From an uncultured bacterium (GTDB lineage: Bacteria > Hydrogenedentota > Hydrogenedentia > Hydrogenedentales > Hydrogenedentaceae), in contig CAKZKR010000064.1 in assembly GCA_937124615.1 (NCBI GenBank), forward strand, positions 35,193 to 99,192: a stretch of 64,000 bases of DNA, in the 5' to 3' direction. The position numbers and the translations under genes are program-made. Under the pieces are notes generated by a model. The model made no database searches, was not told the origin of the DNA, and saw nothing but the letters and a program-made list of their open reading frames with translations. This document shows, piece by piece, positions 37,862-46,290 of the stretch. Numbering within the stretch: position 1 is the first letter of the stretch; each line of letters opens with the position of its first letter.

Positions 37862-38412
37862 TGTGCGCACACCAAAATACACAACAAGCAACAGATAACT
37901 GGAAGGAAGTTAAAGAATTTGCTAAGAAAGCACTTCCGGAACATATCATAACATTCATAGAAGAATGTAAAAAAGAAGAACATCCTGAAAGTAAATTAAT
38001 AAAAGTATTGCAGCTCGTTCAGGAGCATTTTGGCTATCTTGCTACAACACAGATGGATGCGGTGGCTCAATTATTACAGGTACCCATGGCAAAAGTATCT
38101 GGAGTCGCTACTTTTTACCACTTTTTCCGACTTGTTCCGAGAGGAAAATATCTTATTCGTGTATGTTTAGGCACAGCCTGCTATGTGAAAGGAGCAGAAC
38201 GAGTTGTTGATAAATTAAAAGAAGAACTCGGAATACAATTTGGTGAAACAACAAAAGATGGTTTATTTTCTCTTGAAGGAACACGATGCCTTGGATGTTG
38301 TGGACTGGCTCCTGTAGTTGAGATAAATGAAGAGATATTTGGACAGGTAACGCCGGATAAAATTCCTGCTATTCTTGAACATTTTTCAGAAAAAGAGACA
38401 GAAAAACAATAG
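37861..38412 (+). CDS. hydC: Hydrogenase NuoE-like [2Fe-2S] subunit HydC
   Basis: 183 residues. A helical N-terminal region is followed by the thioredoxin-fold [2Fe-2S] domain. Its four cysteines lie in VCLGTACYVKG (C-x4-C) and RCLGCCGLAP (C-x3-C). ESKLIKVLQLVQEHFGYL and VSGVATFYHFF are typical of the NuoE/HoxE family. It completes the HydBAC trimer and relays electrons between the flavoprotein and catalytic subunits. Its ATG overlaps the hydA stop by one base. The next gene starts only five bases after its stop. No maturases (HydE, HydF, HydG) are in the window. Confidence 0.95.
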   Translation: MCAHQNTQQATDNWKEVKEFAKKALPEHIITFIEECKKEEHPESKLIKVLQLVQEHFGYLATTQMDAVAQLLQVPMAKVSGVATFYHFFRLVPRGKYLIRVCLGTACYVKGAERVVDKLKEELGIQFGETTKDGLFSLEGTRCLGCCGLAPVVEINEEIFGQVTPDKIPAILEHFSEKETEKQ

Positions 38413-38417
38413 AATAT

Positions 38418-39116
38418 ATGATTAATATAAAAGTTTTTGATACTTATGTAGAATTATGCAAAAATGCTTTTGAAAAAATAGTATCATTATTATCATTTAA
38501 GCCAAATTCAGTTCTTTGTGTAGCAACCGGGGATAGTCCTCTTGGATTGTATTCATTATTTCCACAACAAAAAGAATTATTTCAAAATGTAAAGATATTA
38601 AAATTGGATGAGTGGGGAGGTATAAAATCGGACGACCCTTCTACATGTGAGAGTTATATAAAAGATAATATTATATGGCCTCTTGGAATTGATAAGAATC
38701 AATTATTAGGATTTCGGTCTGACGCGGAAAATCCTGAAGACGAATGTGAAAGAATAAAAAGATTGATAAAACAATATAGCGTTGATGTATGTATTTTAGG
38801 AATAGGTATAGATGGACATATAGGGTTGAATTTTCCAGCGAACACACTAATACCTGAAGTTCATACTGTACCTGCAGAATATTTAACGCATTCTATGTTA
38901 GATAAAGCGCGAGAAAAACCCACCCATGGTTATACCCTTGGAATGAAAGAAATCATCCATTCAAAGGAAATTATATTAATCGTAAAAGGGAAAACGAAAT
39001 CCAATGCTCTAACGACATTGTTAAAAAGCGGAATTACAACCCATTTTCCTGCTTCATTATTAATGTTGTCAGAAAACTTAACGATATATTGTGATAAAGA
39101 AGCCTATACACAATAG
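38418..39116 (+). CDS. NagB/AgaI-like amino-sugar-phosphate isomerase/deaminase
   Basis: 232 residues of the GlcN6P-isomerase/6-phosphogluconolactonase fold. ATGDSPLGLY forms the phosphate loop. LDEWGG supplies Asp64 (the NagB Asp72 equivalent). GIDGHIGLN supplies Asp132 and His134. The NagB glutamate at DGHIxFNE is Phe139 here, so the catalytic relay is changed. LDEWGGI with TCESYI resembles galactosamine-6-phosphate isomerase AgaI more than NagB. The expected role is isomerisation/deamination of an amino-sugar phosphate in the cytoplasm, but the missing glutamate leaves substrate and activity open. It is five bases after hydC, so it probably shares the hydrogenase transcript. Confidence 0.75.
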   Translation: MINIKVFDTYVELCKNAFEKIVSLLSFKPNSVLCVATGDSPLGLYSLFPQQKELFQNVKILKLDEWGGIKSDDPSTCESYIKDNIIWPLGIDKNQLLGFRSDAENPEDECERIKRLIKQYSVDVCILGIGIDGHIGLNFPANTLIPEVHTVPAEYLTHSMLDKAREKPTHGYTLGMKEIIHSKEIILIVKGKTKSNALTTLLKSGITTHFPASLLMLSENLTIYCDKEAYTQ

Positions 39117-39142
39117 GTTAGTGGTATTAGAAAGATTGAATG

Positions 39143-40195
39143 TTATTTTTGTATATCCCAGAGATCAACGCTGGGAAGTTCTAATACAAGTTTGTAACCA
39201 TAGGCAAGGGAGGGAGTCTGAAAACCAGATTTATATTCTCCATTTAAAACTTTTTTTGCTATAAGAACACTTGAAAAAGCAGTTAGGTCATATCCATCAG
39301 TTGTTTTCATCCCTGCTCTCTTATAAAGTCCCTCTTTGTTTTTAACTTCACCCCATAATAAAGTGAAATTCTTTTCTCTTTCTTCGGGTGTAGGTCCTCC
39401 CTCTGGAATACAATTCTTCAAGAAATTCTGTATTGGTTCTGTTCCAATAATATTTTGCGTTAGTTTTATACCCTGCATCATGAAACTCATCCCCTTTGAT
39501 ACCGCCATATAAACTTCAATATTCGAAATATGTGTAGAGTAATATGCTGTGCTTACATCACCCCAGGGGATAGTTACACATAGTTTGGTTTCTTCGCCAA
39601 AATTTATCCTCATTTTTTTATAAGCAGGTGGAACCGAAACGAGTACCCCATCTTTTCTTATTTGTCCGCCTTTTCCCATGCTTTCGATAGCCGTTAACAT
39701 AGTACCGTGGGAAGGTTTACCATTAGAATAAAAAGCGAGTGTTAATTGATGGGCATCAGGCAACAAAGAGCTTAAGTAAGAAGCGAGACAATCACTGGGA
39801 ACAACATCAAAACCCCCACCCGGTAAAAGCATTATGCCTTTCTTTCTTGCTTCATCATCTTTTGTCGCAATCCATTCAAAAACATCAATTTCTCCCGTTA
39901 TATCAATGTAATGTGTCCCATTTTCAATACAGGCTAAAACCATATTTTTTGCGGTATATTGAAAGGGGCCTGCAGAATGAATAACGACCTGAATATTGGA
40001 TAATTTTTTTGTGATTTCATTGACATCATTTAAGGAAAAGACTCGGTATTCTAAACCATACTTTTGAGAAATTTCTCTTAATTTTATTTCATTTCTACCA
40101 CCAAGTATTATAGGTAATTGTTGTTTTAAACATTCATCAACAATTAAAAGCCCCGTATAACCATAAGCACCATATATTAAAATTTTATCTTTCAT
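39143..40195 (-). CDS. Saccharopine dehydrogenase-family NAD(P)-binding protein
   Basis: 350 residues from the ATG at 40195, preceded by AAAGGAG. A longer reading to 40300 would add an odd leader. The Rossmann motif ILIYGAYGYTGLLIVDECL lies near the N-terminus, followed by ILGGRNEIKLREIS. PGGGFDVVPSDCLA (about 136-149) is typical of the saccharopine-dehydrogenase-like/trans-acting enoyl-reductase group. These proteins include lipid-modifying reductases in mycobacteria and many unassigned members. I do not claim lysine metabolism. It is divergent from the SAM hydrolase gene and convergent with the NagB-like gene. Confidence 0.8.
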   Translation of the reverse strand: MKDKILIYGAYGYTGLLIVDECLKQQLPIILGGRNEIKLREISQKYGLEYRVFSLNDVNEITKKLSNIQVVIHSAGPFQYTAKNMVLACIENGTHYIDITGEIDVFEWIATKDDEARKKGIMLLPGGGFDVVPSDCLASYLSSLLPDAHQLTLAFYSNGKPSHGTMLTAIESMGKGGQIRKDGVLVSVPPAYKKMRINFGEETKLCVTIPWGDVSTAYYSTHISNIEVYMAVSKGMSFMMQGIKLTQNIIGTEPIQNFLKNCIPEGGPTPEEREKNFTLLWGEVKNKEGLYKRAGMKTTDGYDLTAFSSVLIAKKVLNGEYKSGFQTPSLAYGYKLVLELPSVDLWDIQK

Positions 40196-40282
40196 ATATT
40201 CTCCTTTCTTTTTTGATATGTGGAGGTCTCTATTTATAATATAAAAAGCAAATATTAAAATTCTTTTTTGGGGATTGGATAA

Positions 40283-41074
40283 ATGGAGAAAATAAAACAT
40301 ATAGCATTGCTTACTGATTTTGGAAATAAAGACCCTTATGTTGCTGAGATAAAAGGTGTCCTTCTCTCCGCGTTACCTAATATATCAATCATTGACTTAT
40401 CACATGAAATTAGTCCACAAAACATAATAGAAGGCGCTTTATTTTTAGAAAGAATGTGGGACTATTGGCAAATTCCATCAATTCACATAGCAGTAGTAGA
40501 CCCGGGTGTAGGAACAGACCGAAGAATTTTATTAATTCATGAAGGTCAAAAATATTTGATATGTCCGGATAACGGTCTTGCTTCATTTATTATAAAAAAT
40601 AAGCATACAGAAACAAGACATGTAAAGTATTTTAAGACTTTCAGTCATTCCATCAGTAACACATTCCATGGAAGAGACATAATGGCTCCCATCGCGATTC
40701 AATTAGCCAAAGGAGGAAACTGGGAAGATTTTGGACCAACAATTGAGGATATGTTGGTGTTAAATATACCTTCTATCAAAGTCGTTGATAATGTTATATA
40801 CGGTTCGATTATTCATATAGACCGATTTGGAAATGCGATAACAAATATACAGAGAGAACACTTAAATGATTCAACACCTTTGTATGCAAAAATAAAGGGA
40901 AATATTCAAAAAATATCTTTTTCAGTAAGTTATGGAAATGTAGAAATTGGACAGGCACTTTGTTTGTTTGGAAGCGGAAATCGTTTGGAAATAGCTGTCA
41001 ATCGTGATTCTGCAGAAAAAACACTTAAATTAAAGATAGGAAGAGAAATAAAACTTTTTTTGAATAAGGGTTAA
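40283..41074 (+). CDS. S-adenosyl-L-methionine hydrolase (DUF62)
   Basis: 263 residues. The DUF62 family is related to SAM fluorinase/chlorinase but uses water or hydroxide, giving adenosine and methionine. Visible family features are LLTDFGNKDPYVAEIKG, IDLSHEISPQNI, VVDPGVGTDRR, and FHGRDIMAPIA. The Asp73-Arg80-His129 set matches the catalytic triad of hydroxide-adding members. A C-terminal beta-barrel (IHIDRFGNAITNI) completes the fold. Its physiological purpose is unclear in most bacteria. The stop shares TTAA with the stop of the convergent Tat-exported protein. Confidence 0.88.
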   Translation: MEKIKHIALLTDFGNKDPYVAEIKGVLLSALPNISIIDLSHEISPQNIIEGALFLERMWDYWQIPSIHIAVVDPGVGTDRRILLIHEGQKYLICPDNGLASFIIKNKHTETRHVKYFKTFSHSISNTFHGRDIMAPIAIQLAKGGNWEDFGPTIEDMLVLNIPSIKVVDNVIYGSIIHIDRFGNAITNIQREHLNDSTPLYAKIKGNIQKISFSVSYGNVEIGQALCLFGSGNRLEIAVNRDSAEKTLKLKIGREIKLFLNKG

Positions 41075-42039
41075 CTTCTCCAAGGTCTTTCTCTTGTTGC
41101 ACTTTCGACTGCTTTCCGAGCAATCTGCACATCCTGCTCTATTTCAAAGTCGAACATACCGGCCAAGATGTGGTCTGCACCATTATTAAAGACATAAGGG
41201 AATGCATCTTCTGGAGGTATAGCACCCGCAGACATTACTTTAAAAGCAATCCATGGAACTGCAATATCTTTCATAACTTGAATCGTTTCATCAGGGTCTT
41301 TACACCAATACCCGGGTATTTCAGTGTAAGGTTCAACTAATTGTTCCTTTTGGGGTGCTGTCGGATAGTTATGATGGTGAAATGTTTTTATATAGAAATC
41401 GGCTTCAATCTTCTCTTTTTCACAGACCTTAATAACCTCAAGATCATGCGCTCCTACACCTGAAGGTAAAGCGTTTTCTTTTCCTAATTCCACTGCTTTT
41501 TTGATAACAGAAATTTTCTTTTCACGAACCAATCTATCTGCTGTTACACCCCAAAGATAAAGGGCATCCAAACCTATATCTATGAGTTGTTTTACCTGTT
41601 CTTTGTATAGGTCAAAATCTACATCGGGATAGGCCGTTGGACATATTATCCATTGGATTTTTCCGCCCTTTTTAAATCGATAGTCTTCAAGTATTTTAAG
41701 AATATTAGGAACTGTATGAATGACAAGAGTATTTATACCCTGTTTCTCTGCCAATTGCATTGTCTCTACTATCTTCTGAGGGGTATTGTAGTGAGCACAT
41801 AAGTTATAAACATACTTCAGGTCTCGACTATGTGTAAAATGAGTGAGTAAATTACCACCCAATAGGAGACGACTTACTTTTAAGCCACGAATACTTCCAC
41901 AAGGAAGTGTGTTATTAGTGGTATTACCATTTATACTTCCATTACCACTTTGAGCAAATGCAGAAAGAGATATGGAAGTGCTTACAGTTGACAAAGAGGC
42001 TCCGATAAATGTTCTTCTGTTTATTTCAGTGTTTTTCAT
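41071..42039 (-). CDS. Tat-exported aldo/keto-reductase-like protein
   Basis: 322 residues. A twin-arginine signal begins NRRTFIGASLSTVSTS (Arg9-Arg10) and is followed by a Ser/Asn/Gly-rich linker. The mature part starts GSIRGLKVSRLLLGGN, like the opening of aldo/keto reductases. It continues with barrel-like strands (NTLVIHTVPN, IQWIICPTAYPDVD, LDALYLWGV, PWIAFKVMSAGAIPPEDAF). The usual catalytic Tyr/Lys/His pattern is not evident. Many such Tat proteins occur in planctomycete-like bacteria with unknown roles. Export after folding suggests a cofactor. The function is not assigned. Confidence 0.65.
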   Translation of the reverse strand: MKNTEINRRTFIGASLSTVSTSISLSAFAQSGNGSINGNTTNNTLPCGSIRGLKVSRLLLGGNLLTHFTHSRDLKYVYNLCAHYNTPQKIVETMQLAEKQGINTLVIHTVPNILKILEDYRFKKGGKIQWIICPTAYPDVDFDLYKEQVKQLIDIGLDALYLWGVTADRLVREKKISVIKKAVELGKENALPSGVGAHDLEVIKVCEKEKIEADFYIKTFHHHNYPTAPQKEQLVEPYTEIPGYWCKDPDETIQVMKDIAVPWIAFKVMSAGAIPPEDAFPYVFNNGADHILAGMFDFEIEQDVQIARKAVESATRERPWRS

Positions 42040-42122
42040 ATTATAAGTCTTTTAAAGTGCAGTACTGTTTATTATTCATTTTTTATATAATTATAGCACA
42101 TTAAAAATAGGAGTTTTAAAAA

Positions 42123-43472
42123 ATGAAATATAGAATAGGAGTGGTAGGAAGCGGACCGAGTGGTTTCTTTTCTACAGAACATATACTCCGTCTTCATCCT
42201 GATTGCGAAATAGATATATATGAGAGATATCCGGATCCATTTGGCCTGGTCCGGAAAGGAGTTGCTCCTGATAATCCTAATATTCGAAATGTATCAAAAG
42301 CATTTGACCTCATAGCAAGTAATGAAAGGGTTGCCTATTTCGGGAATGTAGATGTTGGTATTGACATAACATTGTCCGAATTGCAAAACTATTATGATAC
42401 AATTATACTGGCCTGTGGGATGGAGACAAGTCAGAGATTAGGCATTCCTGGAGAAGACTTACCGGGTTGCTTTACTGCCAGTTCTGTCGTAGGTTGGTAT
42501 AATTGTCATCCGGTTTATCATTCTTTAAATATAAAACTTGATGGGGAACGGGTAGTAATTATTGGAATGGGGAATGTAGCATTGGATGTTGCAAGAATTT
42601 TATGCAGACCTGTATCTGAGTTATCCAAAACAGATATATCAAATATTGCAATAGATGTATTGAGAAAAAGTAAAGTAAAAGAGGTTCACATTATAGGAAG
42701 AAGGGGACCTGCTCAGGCTAAATTTAAAGAGAATGAATTGCTATCCATGGAAGAAGTTGGCGATACAGATATTATAATAGATCCTTCAGAATTAGAATTA
42801 AATGAAATTAGTAAAGAGGAGATAAACAATAATCCTTCCACTCAAAGGATGTTTGAATTTTTTAAAAAATTTGCCACAAACAATCCCCAAAAGAGACGAC
42901 AGATTTACTTTTCATTTTTAAAATCACCCATACGAATTTTAGGGAACGGAAAAGTAGAACAAGTAATGTTTGAGAGAAATGCATTAGAAGGGCCTGTTAA
43001 TAATCAAAAATCTATTGGAACCGGTATCATCGAAAAGTTAGATTGTAGTTTTGTTATATCATGCATTGGATATAAGGGAAATCGTTTTCCAGGACTTCCT
43101 TATGATGAAAACAAAGGAATAATACCTAACAAAAATGGAAGAGTTGTTAAAAATATGGAAATAGTATCGGGTTTGTATGTTACTGGTTGGATAAAGAGAG
43201 GTCCTATTGGTCTTATTGGACATAATAAACCAGATAGTCTGGAAACAGTAAAAAATATGTTGGAAGACCTGAAACAAAAACAGAAACACAAAAATATTTC
43301 CAGAGAAGATATAATCCAGTTATTAAAATCAAAAAATATTAACTTTATAACCTATGAGGAGTGGAAAAAAATAGACAGTTCAGAAATAAAAAGAGGAGAA
43401 TTAATGGGTAAAATACGGGATCGTTTTTGTACCCCTGAAGAAATGCTAAAAACCGTGACTAATAAAGAATAA
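42123..43472 (+). CDS. Adrenodoxin-reductase-type ferredoxin/flavodoxin-NADP reductase
   Basis: 449 residues. The FAD dinucleotide motif is GVVGSGPSGFFS (6-17). YERYPDPFGLVRKGVAPDNP is the family signature. The NADP domain has VVIIGMGNVALDVARIL and HIIGRRGPAQAKF. GWIKRGPIGLIGHNK closes the FAD site. It resembles mitochondrial adrenodoxin reductase and mycobacterial FprA, which move electrons between NADPH and ferredoxin. A flavodoxin gene lies 1.8 kb downstream on the same strand and may be a partner. An ATAGGAG site precedes the ATG. Confidence 0.92.
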   Translation: MKYRIGVVGSGPSGFFSTEHILRLHPDCEIDIYERYPDPFGLVRKGVAPDNPNIRNVSKAFDLIASNERVAYFGNVDVGIDITLSELQNYYDTIILACGMETSQRLGIPGEDLPGCFTASSVVGWYNCHPVYHSLNIKLDGERVVIIGMGNVALDVARILCRPVSELSKTDISNIAIDVLRKSKVKEVHIIGRRGPAQAKFKENELLSMEEVGDTDIIIDPSELELNEISKEEINNNPSTQRMFEFFKKFATNNPQKRRQIYFSFLKSPIRILGNGKVEQVMFERNALEGPVNNQKSIGTGIIEKLDCSFVISCIGYKGNRFPGLPYDENKGIIPNKNGRVVKNMEIVSGLYVTGWIKRGPIGLIGHNKPDSLETVKNMLEDLKQKQKHKNISREDIIQLLKSKNINFITYEEWKKIDSSEIKRGELMGKIRDRFCTPEEMLKTVTNKE

Positions 43473-43478
43473 TTATAT

Positions 43479-43901
43479 TTATTCTGAATAATTACTTAAT
43501 GCATTTTTTACAACAGATAAGAGTTCATTGGGATTAAAGGGTTTTTCTAAGAAATCTTCCGGGGGAGGAACTTTATATACTTCTGATATTTTTTCAGCAG
43601 ACCATGAACTACCTAACTCGTATGTATTAACACCTGTAACAAAAATAACCGGTATATTGTTCAGAAATGGGTGATTTTTAAACTCAACAAATAATTGAAT
43701 ACCATTTTTATCCGGTAGCATAACATCAAAAATACAAAGATCAGGTAGTTCTTTCTCGGCTAACTTGATTGCATCTGAGACATAACTCGTTTGTAATACT
43801 TTTGCCCCTTCAGACTCAAAAAGAATTTTTAATGAACTTAATACATCTATTTCATCTTCTAAGATTAGAATTTTTTTGTCTTGTAATAAGTTGTTATCCA
43901 T
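43479..43901 (-). CDS. Single-domain response regulator
   Basis: 140 residues from the ATG at 43901. A TTG 19 codons upstream is less likely. The receiver domain has KKILILEDEIDVL (acidic pocket), the phospho-acceptor Asp in CIFDVMLPDKNG, FVTG, and the Lys in FLEKPFNP. An insertion before that Lys (SWSAEKISEVYKVPPPED) is typical of a delta-proteobacterial-type receiver subgroup. There is no output domain, so it probably acts by protein contact. No kinase gene is adjacent. It converges on the ferredoxin reductase gene and is divergent from the M24-like gene. Confidence 0.9.
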   Translation of the reverse strand: MDNNLLQDKKILILEDEIDVLSSLKILFESEGAKVLQTSYVSDAIKLAEKELPDLCIFDVMLPDKNGIQLFVEFKNHPFLNNIPVIFVTGVNTYELGSSWSAEKISEVYKVPPPEDFLEKPFNPNELLSVVKNALSNYSE

Positions 43902-43997
43902 AGTAGCCTTTGATAGTATATTTTCTATATTATTACTATAATTAATAATTATATTCAATTATCTGGGAAGAATGATAGTTAAAAGAAGGAGTTGTAA

Positions 43998-45203
43998 ATG
44001 AAAAATATAGAATTGTTTGATATTCGTGTTGCACTCATAAAAACATTTTTAAACAATAATGGCTATGAAGGTATTTTATTGTCAAGAATAGATAATTTCG
44101 CAATGGCGACTGGGGGAAAACGAAATTACATATGGAAATACACAGATTTGGGTGCAAATTCCTTATTAATAAATAAAGAAGGGAAAGTATATTATGTAGG
44201 AAATAATATTGAAGAACCCAGGATTATGGATGAAGAACTTTCTAATTTACCATGCAAGAAACTCTCTTTTTTATGGTTTGACACTTCCCCTTCTGATACA
44301 GTTAGAAAGCATTTCAAAATTTATGATGAATCGAAATGGGTCTCTGATGATGGTAGTTTAGGTATAAATGTAAACAATGACCTGGCTATATTAAGAGCCC
44401 TTTTGACAGATGGAGAACTTGAAAAGTATAAAAAGTTGGGACAACTTGCAAGTGAAGCGATGGTTGACACTTTAAAAACAATACAAAAAGGGGATACAGA
44501 AGTTGAGATTTCTGCCAGGTTGGTTTATGAGGGACATAAAAGAGGGTGTCTTGTACCCGTAGCATTAATTGCAAGTGATGAAAGAATTGAAAAATATAGA
44601 CATCCATTACCTACAGAATCATCATTGTTATCAAAAAATAATAGTAAAAGAGTAGAAAACATAGTAATGGTTGTGGGGTGTTTTTTGAAGGAAGGACTTG
44701 TTGTTTCACTCACACGATTTAAACAAGTAGGGATGGTATCTGATGAGACAAAAAGTGCTTATGAAAAAATATGCTGTGTGGATGCATTGGTCCAGGAAGC
44801 AACTGTACCCGGAAAAACATTAGGCGATGTTTTTTCACAATGTATAGAAGCCTACCGGTTAATGGGATTTCCTGAAAATGAATGGCACAATCATCACCAA
44901 GGTGGGGCAACAGGTTACGCAGGAAGAACCTGTAAAGGAAAACCTGGAGAGGTTTTCCCTGTCCTTGACACTTATTATCCCTCGCTGGTTGAAAAAGAAT
45001 TAGGACAAAAAATTTTGTTTGGAAGTGCTTTTGCATGGAATCCTTCTGCTAGAGGGGTTAAATCTGAGGACACATTTATATTATATCCTGATGGTAGAAA
45101 AGAAATTGTTACTTCTACAAGTGAGCTGCCCTCTGTTGAATTGGAAAAGATATTAAAAAGAACAATAAATATAAAAAAATCTGGGATATATATAGAAGAA
45201 TAA
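43998..45203 (+). CDS. M24 (creatinase/prolidase) fold protein lacking metal ligands
   Basis: 401 residues. A creatinase-like N-terminal domain (about 1-135) and a pita-bread C-terminal domain (about 145-380) can be followed. The two metal Asp positions of M24 peptidases are replaced in VMVVGCFLKEGLVVSLTRF. A His remains in HNHHQGGATGYAGR. The first metal Glu region reads WNPSARGVKSEDT, keeping only the second acidic residue. This looks like a non-metallopeptidase relative, as creatinase is. The HHQGGxxGY string is a strong subfamily mark. The substrate is unknown. A flavodoxin gene follows after 55 bases. Confidence 0.7.
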   Translation: MKNIELFDIRVALIKTFLNNNGYEGILLSRIDNFAMATGGKRNYIWKYTDLGANSLLINKEGKVYYVGNNIEEPRIMDEELSNLPCKKLSFLWFDTSPSDTVRKHFKIYDESKWVSDDGSLGINVNNDLAILRALLTDGELEKYKKLGQLASEAMVDTLKTIQKGDTEVEISARLVYEGHKRGCLVPVALIASDERIEKYRHPLPTESSLLSKNNSKRVENIVMVVGCFLKEGLVVSLTRFKQVGMVSDETKSAYEKICCVDALVQEATVPGKTLGDVFSQCIEAYRLMGFPENEWHNHHQGGATGYAGRTCKGKPGEVFPVLDTYYPSLVEKELGQKILFGSAFAWNPSARGVKSEDTFILYPDGRKEIVTSTSELPSVELEKILKRTINIKKSGIYIEE

Positions 45204-45258
45204 ACAAATAAAGAAATCTTTTTAAATAAAAAAATGTTTTAATTTTAGAGGTGAAAAT

Positions 45259-45783
45259 GTGAAAATTCTTATTGGATATGGAAGTAATACAGGTAATACT
45301 GCTTATGTTGCAGAAGTGATATCTTTTGCATTAGCCGAGCATAAAGTAACGGTCCAAAATATTAAAACTATTAATATAGAAACATTTCGCGACTATGACT
45401 TGCTTATATTCGGTACATCTACATGGAGCAATGGAGAGGTACAGAAAGACTGGAAAGATAGTTTATCGAAATTCAACAAAGACATATTAAGTGGTAAATT
45501 GGTTGCATTGTTTGGCTTAGGAGATAGTGTTATGTTTCCTGAACAGTTTGCAAATGGGGTTAGAGAAATTTATGATTCTGTTGTAAATAATGGAGCAATC
45601 GTTATCGGCTATTGGAAAAATGAAGGTTATAATTATATTTTTTCCCGTGCTTTAATAGGAGAAAAATTTTGTGGTTTAATTATTGACCAGGACAATGAAA
45701 GCAATTTAACAGTACAGAGAGTTGTTGACTGGATAAAGGAATTGCAGAAGGATATTGTCAATTACATTAATGTAAAAAATTAA
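45259..45783 (+). CDS. Flavodoxin
   Basis: 174 residues from a GTG start preceded by AGAGGTG. The FMN phosphate loop is GSNTGNTAYV (8-17), followed by FGTSTWSNGEVQKDW and LFGLGDSVMFPEQF, typical of long-chain flavodoxins. It carries electrons in place of ferredoxin, for example under iron limitation. The FprA-like reductase upstream is a plausible donor, and the hydrogenase nearby may link to the same low-potential pool. These links are inferred. The stop codon overlaps that of the convergent zinc-ribbon gene by 4 bases. Confidence 0.92.
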   Translation: MKILIGYGSNTGNTAYVAEVISFALAEHKVTVQNIKTINIETFRDYDLLIFGTSTWSNGEVQKDWKDSLSKFNKDILSGKLVALFGLGDSVMFPEQFANGVREIYDSVVNNGAIVIGYWKNEGYNYIFSRALIGEKFCGLIIDQDNESNLTVQRVVDWIKELQKDIVNYINVKN

Positions 45784-46220
45784 TTCTCACCAAAATATTT
45801 TCTAAAGAGTTCAGGGTCATCGATAGAATTAATTTCTTTTTCTATAAATATTTTTATTTCCTCTGCGGATATAGGAGATGGTTGGTTGCCTGTTAAGGAT
45901 TGATGTCCGCTCCGTTGTTTAAATATATTCTGTCTTTCTTCTTCAACTATTTCTTGTTTGTCATCGTTGTCTATTTCTTTATTCTCTCGTTCTAATTCAG
46001 GCATAGCAAGGTCAAGAAACATTTCGACAATACTCGCTAAATGTTCTACTCTTTCTTTTCTAGAACCTTTTTCTATAATACGTCTATTAATTGGAATGGC
46101 TCTATTTCTAAATACAATGCTAAATTCATGACATGAGGGGCATGGAAGAATCATTACAACATCTGGGGGTAATTTGCCTGAACCGATTTTTTGTTTATTA
46201 CAATGAGGGCATATAATCAT
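45780..46220 (-). CDS. Zinc-ribbon protein of unknown function
   Basis: 146 residues. Two CxxC pairs, CPHC (4-7) and CPSC (27-30), form a zinc ribbon at the N-terminus. Next come a short basic stretch (RNRAIPINRRIIEKGSRKERVEHL), a helix, and an acidic Glu/Asp-rich low-complexity linker. A C-terminal helical segment follows (SAEEIKIFIEKEINSIDDPELFRKYFG). I do not recognise the family. A regulator or nucleic-acid binder is conceivable from the ribbon, but nothing proves it. It lies 70 bases after aroKC on the same strand, so it may share its transcript. Confidence 0.6.
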   Translation of the reverse strand: MIICPHCNKQKIGSGKLPPDVVMILPCPSCHEFSIVFRNRAIPINRRIIEKGSRKERVEHLASIVEMFLDLAMPELERENKEIDNDDKQEIVEEERQNIFKQRSGHQSLTGNQPSPISAEEIKIFIEKEINSIDDPELFRKYFGEN

Positions 46221-46290
46221 AAATTTTCCTCATCTGTTTTTTAAATGATAACAAAAAAGGATTATTATTAGCAAAAATGCTTTTTTATTA

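Noticed and set aside
46240..46290. AGCA/TGCT hairpin followed by T-run between aroKC and the zinc-ribbon gene
   Set aside because: The stem is four pairs long, and the T-run is on the plus strand where no gene ends.
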